Positions 35,465-47,080 of a DNA stretch of 64,000 bases are shown here, in pieces. The position numbers and the translations under genes were made by a program. The DNA is from Calliopum simillimum (Eukaryota; Arthropoda; Insecta; Diptera; Lauxaniidae): positions 4,960,001 to 5,024,000 of the forward strand of contig OX638372.1 of NCBI GenBank assembly GCA_951812925.1. The letters are read 5' to 3'. The notes under the pieces were generated by a model. It saw nothing but the letters and a program-made list of their open reading frames with translations, ran no database searches and was not told the DNA's origin. How positions within the stretch are numbered: position 1 is the stretch's first letter; every line of letters starts with the position of its first letter.

Positions 35465-35786
35465 TGTCTAAGAACAAACTAAGTAGTTGCGTTGAGTTTA
35501 ACGTTTCATAACAGACTAATTTATTTTTGTCAAATTTCTTATGACTAGCTTAAAATGTTACATTGCTATGCGCCACTGAGAGTATTAGAATCGTATGATT
35601 TAACAGTTAGGTGAAAAGCAAAATAGAAAGAAGAATTACTCGAATGATTTTACGGTTCTTTAAATAGTAGAAAAAACAACCAGTGGCGGTGTAAACTAAA
35701 TTATTAAATAGCAAAATTTTCAAAATTAAAGAATTCAAATTCTAGTCAAATAAACTTAGGATAAAACTTAATATTTTTCATAAACA
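35465..35786 (-). repeat. 5' LTR of the BEL/Pao element
   Basis: 322 bp, read base by base as identical to the other LTR. It would contain the promoter; only a weak TATTTAAAG word is visible. The AATAAA signal is at 35525-35520. Confidence 0.95.
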
Positions 35787-35791
35787 TAGTG

Positions 35792-35893
35792 GTAAGGGGT
35801 ATTTAGTTAGAACGGTATTGAGCCAAGCCGATGCTGTGAGAGTGGGAAACGCAGTAATTAGGGGTATTTAGCTAGAACGTTATTGAGCCAAGG
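35792..35893. repeat. 65-bp tandem repeat array, right part
   Basis: Continuation of the array at 29380-29546. GAGCCAAG starts at 35820 and 35885, 65 bp apart, with GGGGTATTTAG-TAGAACG between. The array ends soon after. Confidence 0.85.
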
Positions 35894-38800
35894 TTGGTTA
35901 TCACTGTTTAAGATCCATAGTATACTGTGGAAGTTTCCACAAAATTCTTGTTAGATTTCGTTTTTGCTATACGCCTTTTGACAAAATCAATTGAGCCACT
36001 ATAATGTATATAAGTGTTGTATGGCTAAGTTGCCTAAAGATTCTTTACACATAAGAAAATTTAAATTTCTGGCAATGTATGTATACATTTAGCAAACCTC
36101 ATCAGTTTAATACATGTTTTAGAAGCTATAATTTCAAAAAACCAACATAAAATGCAAATCAAACTGAAAATTGCAGAACAAAATTTCCATTTATTTTGCT
36201 CAAACTGATGTTTATATTAATTTTTAAAATTCTTTTGAAAAAAAAAAACAAAAAAAAAATTTACTTTTATACATTTTTCTAATTTGCATGAAATTTTACA
36301 TAGCAATTTTTTTTTTCAAATTCGTTATATCTATGCATCTATATTCGCCATATTATTGCTGTTGTTGCTACTGTTCCATAATCTAATTTTACTTGTGTTG
36401 CTATGGGCTGCTTTGTAAAATTTAGATTATTTTAAAATTGTTTGACCGAAAACAACATTTTAATTAAAAAAAATATATTTCACTGGTATTTTATCGAAGA
36501 TTTCATTTATTTGATGTAATAGCATTTAGTGTTATTAGATTTTAATCAAATGTGGTATTTTTCAGCGCTTCCATTTTACAAATTTTATTTTAAGTAATTT
36601 CTTTTTAATTAAATTGTCATATCAAATAATTAACATAGTTATAAATAACATTTTTTTATTGTATAAATATTTTTATATTAAAAATAACACCTAAGGCTAT
36701 GCAACATAATTATCAACATAAATTATCGATATTTAGGTGAATATACGCAGAATTCTATGTTTTTGGAATGTTCCACATAAGAATCTATATTAGATTGAGA
36801 GACTCTCCTACAAGTTAGAAACCACTAGCATATAAGGAAACCTTTATTTCTCAAACATTTAGCGTATTCCTGAAGAACCGCAAAAATCGTTTAAACTTTA
36901 TATCTGTCTGTGATAGTGTGCGTGCTAAAAGTTTTGCATACGAATGCAAAAAAAATCTCATACACAGACGTGAGCCAAACCACATGCACAAGTGACAAGC
37001 GTAGAATTTTCGAAAAAACTACATAAACTTTTGATGCGACTCGATATTTTAAATCAACGAAGGCCAAGGGGAGAAAAAAGTAAGTTAGACCGTTTTAGTT
37101 TGGTGGTGGCGTTCATATTGACGCCGCAGAACTGGCAATGAGTTGCAATTTCGAGTGCCGAACAAAAGCTGTGCTTGCAAACTAAACGACAAACAATATT
37201 TTGCCAATATTTTTCCATTACGAACATAAAATTGCCATCAAAGTGACATCAGTGTCAATGGTAACAACCACAAGTATTGACATTGGCAGTATGAGGAAAA
37301 AACGGCAACAGCGTCAACATCAGCATCACAGCATGACTAACTTATTACATATGTACATCAGAATGTACTAAAGCAGTTTGTGTAAAAGCATTTAGTTCTT
37401 ATGTTCTATGATAAGTTACTTTTTATAAAGGAGAAGCGCCTCTATGTCACAATAAAATCCACAGGAAAATTCTTAATAATTGATATAAAGTTTCGAAATT
37501 GTTATTTTAAAAAATTTTAAACAATTCGAAAATGATAAATCATCTTTTGCACTGCAATCAAACCAGCACTAAACTTTACTGCACTGCAATTCAACTTCCA
37601 CTGAACTGCTTTACAATACCCAGCTCTTTTTATGCTCGCTGGTAAGGATATTGGAATCATCGACTGAAATCTCATTGCCACCTTTTCTCCCACACGATTC
37701 TTATCGGTGCTGTTTGCTGTTCTCGTTGTTTATTTTCATCACATTCACAGGTGACACTAAAGATTGCTATTATTTTTGCGTAGCAGCTTTGCATGTTTTT
37801 AGGCATGGTAGGTATTAGTTCTAAACAAATGCTATTTTTAGTGTTTTATCTAAAATAAGTGTGCTGAGAAGTCTAAAACACATGAGATTTCTTGTACGTT
37901 GCTGAAACATTTTGTAAATGACATATGTCCAGAAGTAGTGTAAGCTATATAAAAGCAAAAAAACAACCCTTAAAAGTGATGAAAAAGTGTGTAAAATAAA
38001 ACTTTTATCTAGAGATTTTTGCAAAAATTTCTTCTTCCTGTCTTACAAACGTCAACCAATCAGCCAGTGTTGCAAAATAAACTTAAATCTTTACTTGTCT
38101 TGTTTTTTCCTACTATGCTGTATGCACTCCTATGAACGAACCACTTTCCCTCCACATATTCTTTGAGACAGTGACACGTCTGTTTGGCATTTCGGCGCAC
38201 CCAGCGCGCAATGACAACAAATCGTAAAGTGACTCGTAGATTATCGTTGCAATTGATATGAAATCACAAATCTACTACTTTTTAATTCACCACTTTACTA
38301 CTTTATGTATATTCCCATGTGGCAGGCAGTCAGTTTCTCACTCTTAATTTAAGTAATGTGACTATTGTTTGTCTCGCTCATACGCGCTTATGTTTTTCTT
38401 CTCATTGCATGATGTGACAGTTGTTGGTTGGAGTCTTTTTTTTTTTTTTGCTTATCGTTTGGGGAATTTAATCCACTATTGTGTATTTTTATAGCCAATT
38501 CTTATGTGGAGAGCTCCATTTCAAATTTCAATTTTGTATAGCGTATAGTACAGTTGTTGTTATCGGGCGCATACCGTAGTTAACGCGCTTGACATTTCGG
38601 TTGTGATTTGTGATTTTTTGCTTCGCTGCATAAAATTTGTCAATTTCAATTTATTTGCTGTTAAACTTTGAGTCAAATAAAAGGACTAGGAAGTAATATT
38701 TCCCAACTTTTCTTTTTTTTTTCTCTGCCATTTTTGCATATTGATTTGACTTCTTACTCGCAAGCTGTAATTTGACATTGACGTTTTATTGTGGGTGTTG

Positions 38801-41378
38801 TTTACTTGCTCCCCCATTTTCAATTTCAATCTGATTTAACTCTGTCTACAAAGTTTGACATGGCTGCAATACTCTTTTTTTTTTTTGAGGTAATTTTTTT
38901 TTCTTTTCTTTCTTTTTACCCCAACATGTCAAACATGTGTATTGCAATTGACACTTAATGTGGATAGTCTTGGAGTACACTGTAAATTGCTTTAGTTTTT
39001 TTAATAAAAAGTTCAAATTGAAAGTTTTGCCTTATTGTATTCGATGAATTTTTTTGATCGCATAAATTTTGTTGTGAACTTTATAGGATATTCTCACTTG
39101 TCACTGAAACTTTTTATAAATTCAGAATTTACGAATGACCTTCCAGTCTAGTAATTTTTTTGAAAAATTGCAGTGATATTTACCCTTACTGTAAAGCTCA
39201 AACAAAAAAATCGAACTGAACGCACTAGGATTTAAGCCGTAGTCTGGCCGTGTGATAGATAGAATCATATCCTCTGCACTGCTTGCCCATATGATGAGGA
39301 GGTATAAAATGCTTTTGGCATGAGAAACTGTCCGGTAGTTTCGAATCTTCCAGAAGGATCTGTAAATGATCTCCAGTAAAGGTCTGCAGACGACTCCTCA
39401 AGATATTTTTCAACCCTTTCCGGATCGCTCATGAACCGCTGGGAAATTTTAAATTTTTTTTTTGCAGACTCGAGCTAAGCGATATAACATTTCAATTGAA
39501 ATTTGTTTTCAAAACTTTTTTATTTTGTTCCAAGTGTGAAAAAAATGATGGGACACATATGCCGCATTGGTCCTGAAAGGTAAAAAATAGGTAAAATTTT
39601 TTTTGAAAGAGGTCTTGAAGATATAAAACTCAATTTTTCTGACACACTTGAATATCTTTATCTTTATTCTATCGACAAAGACCTATCTGGCTCCAATCGT
39701 AAAGAAAATGTGGGTCTGAAATTGAAAAATTCAAATGGGAAATATGTATATGTCTCGTTGGTCCTGAAAGGGTTAAAGCCAAAAAAAGTAACTTTAATTT
39801 TAGTCCATTTTCCCAAGTTATTTCGGAAAGCGAAATCGGTTCAGTCCCAGTTTCCATACCTAAATCTCATCATATTCGCTTGATTTTTTTATTGGAAAGG
39901 TTGTGAGAAGGTGCAGTTAATGGAAAAACTCTATTACGGCTAAGCCAATGCATCGGTTTTTATGAAATTTGGTATGGAGATAGGGCTCGCCTCTAAAAAG
40001 AAAATGCACAGACATGGTTACTGATGAGAAATTGTTTGCTTAACAGCTGGGCGATCTATTTAAAGTCAATTCGAAATGGTTGAATACCGGCCACAAGGGC
40101 AACTCTAGAACTACTGAAGAGACATCGATTGAAGAACGATACAAAGTGGTTCCGAGATAATGTCGATTGCCGATCTAATTGATTTAGCAGATTCCACATC
40201 CGATCCGGAGCTACCTTCCCAAAGTTTTCTTATTTTAATAAAATATTTATAAAAATAACTATTTGTTTCTTTCTGCATATCCTATATTAACAGTTACTAT
40301 TTTATTATGCAGCTTTCAGTTATTACCCACAATTTGGCTCATATTTTAAGCTAATAACCCACCCACTCCCATTATTCATCACTGGCGAACACCATGTTGA
40401 AAGGTGTAGGAGAGCAATTTAAAATACAGGCAACGGGAAACAGGAAAAGGAAACATAACTAAAAAAAGGACCTGTTTTTCTAATTGTGTCGAATCAATTT
40501 TAATGACACTTGTTGTTGTTGTTGCTTTTTTCTGTTGCTATTATTTCTATTGTCGTCGTCGTTGTTGACGTGGTCGTTGTCGGTACTTTGGTGCTTATTA
40601 TAATAATGGTTTTTATTGTTGTAGTTGTTGTTATTGTTGCTTTTGTTGCTATTACTGCTGACGTATACTTTAGGTGTTACAATGGTGCTATTGCAGAGTG
40701 GATCATTTAGGAATTTTAATAACAAATACTGAATAGAAAGCAATGCTGATTTGAAAAAAAACAGATATAATGGGGACCTCACAGTTTGTTGTTTTGAAAC
40801 ATTTCTTCTCCTTTGTTCTTCGTCAGAGAACTTTATAAAGTTTTGCTCAAACATTTTTAACTCAATCTAAAGTTCACCCTAATCAAATGCCATATTTCGT
40901 TAGTGTTAGTTAATGTGTGTGCGTTTGAATGCGTCAATAATAATCAGCAAACTTTTCGTTTGTCGCTTCGCCGTCATTCATAAACTTAATTGCGTTTGTC
41001 TGCCTGTTGTTGCTGCTGCTGCTGTTGCTGTTGCCACTAACGTGTTTTTCGGTTTTTGGCTATTTGCTAGTCATATTGCTATGTGTGTATGTGTGTGCAC
41101 TATTGTTCGTGTATTTGTTTGGTTATTTTACCCAAAAATACTTAAAACTAATGAAACGGAAATTGTTTTCTTGGTTTTTGAGGTTTTCGTGCTAAATTTG
41201 TCCTAATTGTCGATAATTGAAGTTTGACATTTCTGCCATTGTACTTTGATGGCACATAATGTTGTGGAAAAATATTCGTAAGTTAATAAGCATTGACGCA
41301 TAGGGTCTTGTTAAATAATATTTAAGCTTTGTTTATATAAATTAAGTACATAACTTTTAATTTGTTTGTTAAACTTAC
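35894..41378. other. Teneurin intron remainder, no gene seen
   Basis: Part of the 12.8-kb intron. TTG/GTC-rich microsatellite lies at 40505-40660 and CTG/TTG repeats at 41005-41036. GGTCCTGAAAGG occurs at about 39568 and again at 39759. A plus-strand stretch near 40155-40235 could encode a peptide starting DLIDLADSTSD, but nothing ties it to a gene. Confidence 0.55.
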
Positions 41379-41564
41379 GTAATGTACAATGTCTGCCATT
41401 CCAACCTTGGGAACAAACGCAGGTACCGTTTTTGCATTGACCATGTTCAGAGCAACGTGCATCACAGGGTAGTTGATCGCAGAGATTACCAGTCCAACCG
41501 GGATTGCAACGACATTTGCCGGACTCACAGACACCATTAGGGCCGCAGTCTAGACTGCAAACAG
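41379..41564 (-). CDS. Ten-m: Teneurin exon: EGF-like repeats 6 and 7
   Basis: The exon of 186 bp lies between an AATTTCAG acceptor and a GTAAGT donor, phase 1 at both ends. It encodes 62 residues with two full six-cysteine EGF-like repeats: [18 protein letters not shown] ... C and [18 protein letters not shown] ... C, ending RHCTL. Each has the CxCxxGWxGxxC ending typical of teneurin and tenascin EGF repeats. The frame joins without a break to DCSQ of the exon at 63505 and to the CCC codon starting the exon at 28569. Flanking introns are 21.9 and 12.8 kb. Confidence 0.94.
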
Positions 41565-41814
41565 CTGAAATTGAAGGAAAATAAAAAAAATTTTTATAGA
41601 AATTTTTGAATTTTACTGAAAAAAAAATCGTACTATGAAATTTGTAATAATGTGAACTGAAAAATGTACGTCAATTTTAAGCTACTTTTTTTAAATCTCC
41701 AAGAAAATTTTTCTTGAATTTATACATAATATCGCTGTTAACAATTACTTATTCATTTTTTCGTTTGTATTTCTTAACATATTAAGTGTCTCTTCTTAAA
41801 ATAAAAATGTTTGT

Positions 41815-43075
41815 CTCACTGCATGGTATTCATGGCCATGCAACTTTTTTGTCGCGTGTGATTTTTGGTCACGTATAACTTTTTTTTATCACCTAGGTTG
41901 TAAGTCTTACGCGATTTTTTAGCTGCATGTTTTTTTTTTATCTCATGACGCATTTTTTTACATGCGACTTTTAAGTTTTTTGCAGTTCTGTGTAACATAC
42001 GACTTTTCGTCTCATATAATTCTGAAATAGCTTGCAACTTTAGTCTTATTAGAGTTTGAAATTTCATATGTCTCTTAAATCATATGCTAACTTAAATTGT
42101 ATGTGTTTTTAATCTGAAGTAATTTTTGAGAAAATTTTTAGATTTATACTAAGTATTCAGATAATAATATTTGGCCTCGTACGCTCCTATTAGTTAAAGC
42201 GTAAATTAAATTTTTGTCACTTGCGACTTTTAATTTTTTAACCAAATCTGAGACATTAGTTTCTTGCGGCTTTTTCATTTTGTGCTTAACTTTTAGCGCT
42301 TTTTAACTTTTTACATCTTATTGATGTCATGCCAATTTATAAGCCATGCATGATTTTTCAATTTCATGTTATATTTATTTTAGTCTTGCAGATTGTAATT
42401 ATTTTCTCGCAAGCGACTATTAAGTTTAATGTTAATCTTGTTTTAGTATCGTACGACTTTTTCATCTATTTCGATTTATAAATTTCACGCGACTTTTGCT
42501 TTTATGCGACTTTTGCTTTCATGCGACTGTTTGTTTTATGCTATGTTACAGTTTCTAACTCTACAGTCTAAAGCAACTCATGCAATTCTTAAGACTCATA
42601 AGAATTTTTAGTCTCGCATGACTAAGGTTTCATAGCGCCACTCTTTTAACCTAAGCGATTTTCATATTTTCTCATTTTAATGTTATTTTTTAATCTTGCA
42701 GTTTGTAATTATTTTATCGCAAGCGACTTTTTAGTTCATTGTAAATTTAGTTTCATGCGACTTTTTCATCTCTTTCGATTTTTTCATCTCTTTCGACTGT
42801 TAAATTTCCTTTGACTTTTAAATTTCATGCGACTTTTGGTTTCTTGCGACTTTTGTTGTTTTATACTTTTTTACAACTCTTTGATCTCATGCAAGTTTTT
42901 GGGCTCATATTTTAGACTCACATGACATTTAAGTTTCATTACGCCATTCTTTCGTCCTAAGGGACTTCATATTTCACGCAAAGTTTAAGTCGCATGCGAG
43001 TTTGATATTTATTCTGACTTTTTAGTTTCATAGCATTTTTTAATTTATAGCTAATATAACAGTCTCATGTGGCAT
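41815..43075. repeat. Degenerate minisatellite with a 310-bp higher-order unit
   Basis: Short words such as TTTCATGCGACTTTT, TTTTAACTTT and CGCAAGCGACT recur dozens of times at spacings of about 15-30 bp. A longer block beginning with a CTTGCAG-TTGTAATTATTTT-TCGC run occurs at 42386 and again at 42696, a period of 310 bp. A lysine-rich minus frame at 41816-42067 is just the repeat read through and is not a gene. Confidence 0.65.
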
Positions 43076-45004
43076 TTAAACTTTCACAAATTTTATGTTT
43101 GTTTTATATCAGAACTTAATGGAAAAATATAAAGCATTTCAATTGAAACTGATTCCTTTAAACATTTTGTGATTTAAATAAATTTTTAAATCTTTAAATT
43201 TCAATCACTTTCCGCAATAAATCCGCACTCCATTTCAAATTGTCTTTTATAGTAAATTTTTTATTTAGTTTCTTTTTATCACTACGTACAAAGGAAACTC
43301 AATTTATCATCTATTAAATATTTTATAAGTTTTCTGCCTTTGTTCTTTTTATTGTCTCCTTAGCGTCGTGCTGTCTTTGTCTGGCGTACACAAAATTTAT
43401 TAAAATAATATTACTTTCGCAATGAAAACAACAACGATTTATTTTCCAATTGAGCAAACTTTCGCGCAATTTTTTCCCTTTCATTTTACTTCCCATACCT
43501 CGATAGATGCCATTCAGTCAATTTCAGTTGCACATTAAATATTGAGCAGACTTTAACGAAAGCTTAAGTCTATATATTTCACTCGCTTCAGCACCACACA
43601 CCGCTCGCGACCGAAACCAACTCATCGCTCACCTTCAATAAAGAAAAGATATAAAGTCACATTTTTAAGGATGCAACATTTATCATTGCTGTTACAGTTT
43701 GAACTCCATCCGCACTCACACTAAGTACGAACCCGTATCCTTCATAGCGCTGCCAAAGGAACTCAATTGTGTCTCGTTTTTTTTTTTTTTTTTGCTTTGC
43801 GACGCTGCGTTCGTTGCTCATAAACTTCCGGTTAGTGAGATTTTTGTTATGAGAGAAGGAGACGCGCTGCTTTATTAAGTGTAGCAAGGGTGTTAGCATG
43901 GTATGTACAGTGGAAGAATAAATAAAGTGAACTTCAGAAACTTTTGTTTAAAACGAAATTTAAGAAAAATCTCCGCAGGATACATAAAACAAATCTCCAC
44001 ATACTTTTAAGATTTCGGGTTAAGTACAGAGTAATATTTTTTATTTTCGAAACTGCCCAAAAGCACCACTGTATTCCGATGCTACTGGTGTGTTGTTAGC
44101 GAGCGTTAAAATGACAGACTTAAACTTTCAAACGCATAAAAAATTTATCTATCGATTTCGCGCAACAATGAAGTTTCGAGTGAAAAATGAAATTGAGGCA
44201 ATTTTCAAGTAGCGACAAAGAATTGTACTGCACTTTGTTTAGTTATCAGTACATGGCACATAGATAGCTGTGGAATTCTTTTTCTTTTTTTTTTTTTTTG
44301 TTGTAGAAATAAGATGGCGAAAGTGTCTCTAAAGGATGCTCACTAAAACGCGACCTTAACTTTGTTAAATTTGGTGGCTGGTTTTTTGCAAAGAATTTTT
44401 CTTTTCTTTATTTTCAATGTGTCATAAATGTGGGCGTTTTTACTTTATTTTTTTTTCGTTTGGATTTCTAGATTTATTATTTATCGCAAGGAAGGACTCT
44501 ATCGAACCGCAAAAAGTGAACTGGGTAATAAAGTAGTCAGAAATATTTGATACACAGAATGTGAGAGAGAATGAGATTTATGTTTTTGCTTTTAAAGTTT
44601 TTTAAATACGATTTTCTTTTAACTTAAGAGAATTCATGAGTTTATAGGTAAAATATGCTTTAAAATCGTGATACAGAATTTATTTTTGGAATTCAAAGAA
44701 ATTTTAGCTTCTAAAAATAATTTGGTTTAGCAGACTACTTGAATATGAATATATTAAATGGTTTCTGTTAGGTTCTTAAGCTCTAATTTGAAGAGATAAC
44801 TAGACCAGAGGCTAAGCTAGGAACTATGAAAACCAACGATACCTTTGCTGTCTTGAACCAAACTTAAAAGCCAACCGCAATATGTAACTATACACAGAGT
44901 GTAAACGTTAAGGTAACAGAGCTTTTGGAAGGTGATAGAAGAGGCCTGAATTAAAAAAAATTTTTTTTACTTCTTCGTTTTTGAAAAAATTCTCAAAAAT
45001 TAGA
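43076..45004. other. AT-rich intron, no gene seen
   Basis: Poly-T runs at about 43777-43792 and 44286-44299. No element ends or coding segments recognised. Confidence 0.5.
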
Positions 45005-45830
45005 AAGGCTTACAAAAAAGAAAAACGTCATGGCGTTTTGACCAGACTATGTATTTCCTAAGGACTTTGACGTCCTGAACCCGAATCCTGGGAGCGTTTT
45101 TTTTTTTTCAGAACGTCTGAGCAAAAAGATTTCAAGGTCATTGGAGGTCAAAATGGTCATGTGTCGTTTAGTGATAAATTCGCTAAAATTCTGAAACTAA
45201 TTTTTTATCATTGAATTCTTAGTCGTTAAAAAGAATATGTGATCAAAAAGGGTCTCTTGGACTTAGTTTCGGAGATGTAGCCATCGGAAGATCCGGATAT
45301 ATCTTCTATGAAAACTGCTATAAGTTGGGAACCACTTAATGGATTTGGAAAATATTGGTGTCATATGAAAGGCATTTTGTTGTTGTAGTTATTGAAAAAT
45401 TTATCAAAATTTTGAAAAAGGTCATATCTCCAAAACTATGAATCCAATCCAATAGGCTGTTGAAATACCTTTCATATGACACCAATATTTTTCATATTCA
45501 TCGAGGGGTTCCCAACTTATAGCGGTTTTCATAGAAGATATATCCGAATCTTCCGATGGCTTCATCTCCGAAACTAGGTCCCGGATACCTTTTTTGATCA
45601 CATATTTTTTAAGGACTAAGAATTCAATGATAAAAAATTAGTTTCAGAATTTTAACGAATTTATCACTAAACGACACATGAACCAAATTTTGACCTCAAT
45701 ATGACCTTAAAATCTTTTTTCTCAGACGTTATGGAAAAAAACGGACCCTGGATTCGGATTTAGAACGTCAAAGTCCCTCGGAAACACATAGTCTTGTCAA
45801 AACGCCATTTCATTTTTTTTTGTAAGCCTG
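45005..45830. repeat. Palindrome, arms about 410 bp
   Basis: TGGCGTTTTGAC at 45031 pairs with GTCAAAACGCCA at 45796, and pairing runs inward through TAAACGACACATG, GATATATCTTCTATG, CCCAACTTATA and TCATATGACACCAATAT to a centre near 45419. Outer boundaries fade in A/T-rich DNA and no target duplication was found. A repeat copy (45875-46322) abuts it on the right. Confidence 0.75.
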
Positions 45831-45874
45831 TGTTATTCATCGAAAACAAAATTTTTTAACTTTCCAAAAAATTC

Positions 45875-46322
45875 CCAAAAATTACACAAGTATTTCTTGG
45901 ATGATTATAAGCATTTCATGACCAGTAGACTTTTTTCGTAAGATGCCTTTCTCTTGAGTAAATAAAAAGTTTTGCCTGCCGTGGGCGTTCAAAAGCCAAA
46001 AACTCTCATGATGCGACCGAATTCCATCCTAAGTCATATATCATTTTAAGGCTTATAAGCTTATGGTTAATTTGAAGTACTTTTAAAAAATGTTAAATTG
46101 GGTTTTTTTAAATAAAATGAAATAGTAATTTGAATTTAAAAATTTTGGTGAAAAAATTTTTTTTTTAAGTAATATTTTTTATAAAAAGAACATTTTAAAA
46201 TGAATAGGATAAGTTTCTTACAATTATCAATTTACAAAGTTTTGTGTAAACTATAAATTTTTGGAAATCGCAAAAATCGCCAACTTCTTCAGCCTGTATT
46301 TTAACAACAAGTGGTACTAGGA
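45875..46322 (-). repeat. Dispersed repeat, copy B
   Basis: Reverse-orientation match to 3586-4080, with GGGCGTTCAAAAGCCAAAAAC, TTTTGGTGAAAAAATT, AAAGAACATTTTAAAATGA and TTTTAACAACAAG-GGTACTA landmarks in inverted order. Divergence is moderate. Confidence 0.6.
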
Positions 46323-46654
46323 CTAAATCCTCCCGCATTATTATTAATCTTGTACACCAAGACTACCATAATGCCAGAAAAGTTTTCAGCTGGTACACTT
46401 GGCGTGTTTTGCTTCATATAATAAAATGCAAGAATCGCTGTAGGACCGACGAAGTCAATTGTCTCAAAAGTCCAATCTTTGGTCTAGTTTTTTTGTAAGT
46501 AGTGCATAATGGAATCCACCTAAAACTAGAATAAATTCACTTAAATTATCAATTCTAGCGGTTCAATTGTGTATCGATTATATCAGTGAAATTATAACGC
46601 TACTGACTACGTACTGTTTAGCAGTACGTCGATTGGAAAGAAGTGCAAACGATA

Positions 46655-46715
46655 GTGTATCGGTCTAGTCACTTGCGGAGAGTGGAGAAGCCTAAGTTCA
46701 AATCCTCCACTCGAA
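46655..46715 (+). other. tRNA-like segment
   Basis: TATCGGTCTAGTCACTTG resembles an A box region and AAGTTCAAATCCTCCAC a T-arm/B box, 31 bp later. A GAGTGGAG / CTCCACTC pairing flanks part of it. A complete cloverleaf could not be drawn, so a SINE head or decayed tRNA is more likely than a working tRNA gene. Confidence 0.35.
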
Positions 46716-46855
46716 GATATTCAATTCCAATTTTAAAATTTCTAGTAATTTGTGCACAATTTGTCTGAAGGGCCTGTGGAGCACAAAATGAAACATATGT
46801 CCAACACAGCCGAGGTGTAAAATAAAAAAAAAGATAAGTAAAAATATTTTCATCC

Positions 46856-46926
46856 ACACTGAGATTCGAGCCCGGAACTCAGTAGTCAGAAATATCAAAC
46901 TATTTAGCACATTTGGCTATGAAACC
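46856..46926 (-). other. Second tRNA-like segment, opposite strand
   Basis: On the minus strand, TAGCCAAATGTGCTAAAT is A-box-like and GGGCTCGAATCTCAG is B-box-like. It faces the tRNA-like segment at 46655-46715. Low certainty. Confidence 0.3.
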
Positions 46927-46998
46927 TTTTGACTTATTTGTGTAAAATTTGAATTTCAAACTAAATTGGTTGAAATTTGTTAGTAAAATAAAAAAAAT

Positions 46999-47080
46999 TG
47001 GCCTTTTTCTGGTCCGAATGTAATGCAGAAGAAGACAATTGACCTTTTCTGGTCCGATTGTGATACATAAGAAGACAATA
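46999..47080. repeat. Two-unit tandem repeat, period 40 bp
   Basis: CTTTTTCTGGTCCGAATG and CCTTTTCTGGTCCGATTG, each followed by an AGAAGACAAT word, lie exactly 40 bp apart. Confidence 0.7.

Larger units (their letters stand above)
29547..35786 (-). mobile_element. Full-length BEL/Pao LTR retrotransposon, 6240 bp
   Basis: Two direct LTRs of 322 bp (29547-29868 and 35465-35786) bound the element. The 5 bases TAGTG are duplicated at 29542-29546 and 35787-35791. On the minus strand the order is 5' LTR, primer-binding site, a 0.5-kb leader, one gag-pol frame (34952-29892), then the 3' LTR. No difference between LTRs was seen, so the insertion is very recent. It lies in a Ten-m intron in the same transcriptional direction. 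No envelope-like frame follows pol, so it appears to be a retrotransposon without a virus-like spreading stage. Confidence 0.97.

Noticed and set aside
40155..40235. Possible transposase C-terminal peptide (DLIDLADSTSD)
   Set aside because: Too short, no flanking element ends and no upstream coding sequence.
40513..40860. Overlapping valine-rich and asparagine-rich frames
   Set aside because: Both come from a GTT/AAC microsatellite read on opposite strands.
41816..42067. Lysine-rich 83-codon frame
   Set aside because: It is the degenerate CATGCGACTTTT minisatellite read on the minus strand.
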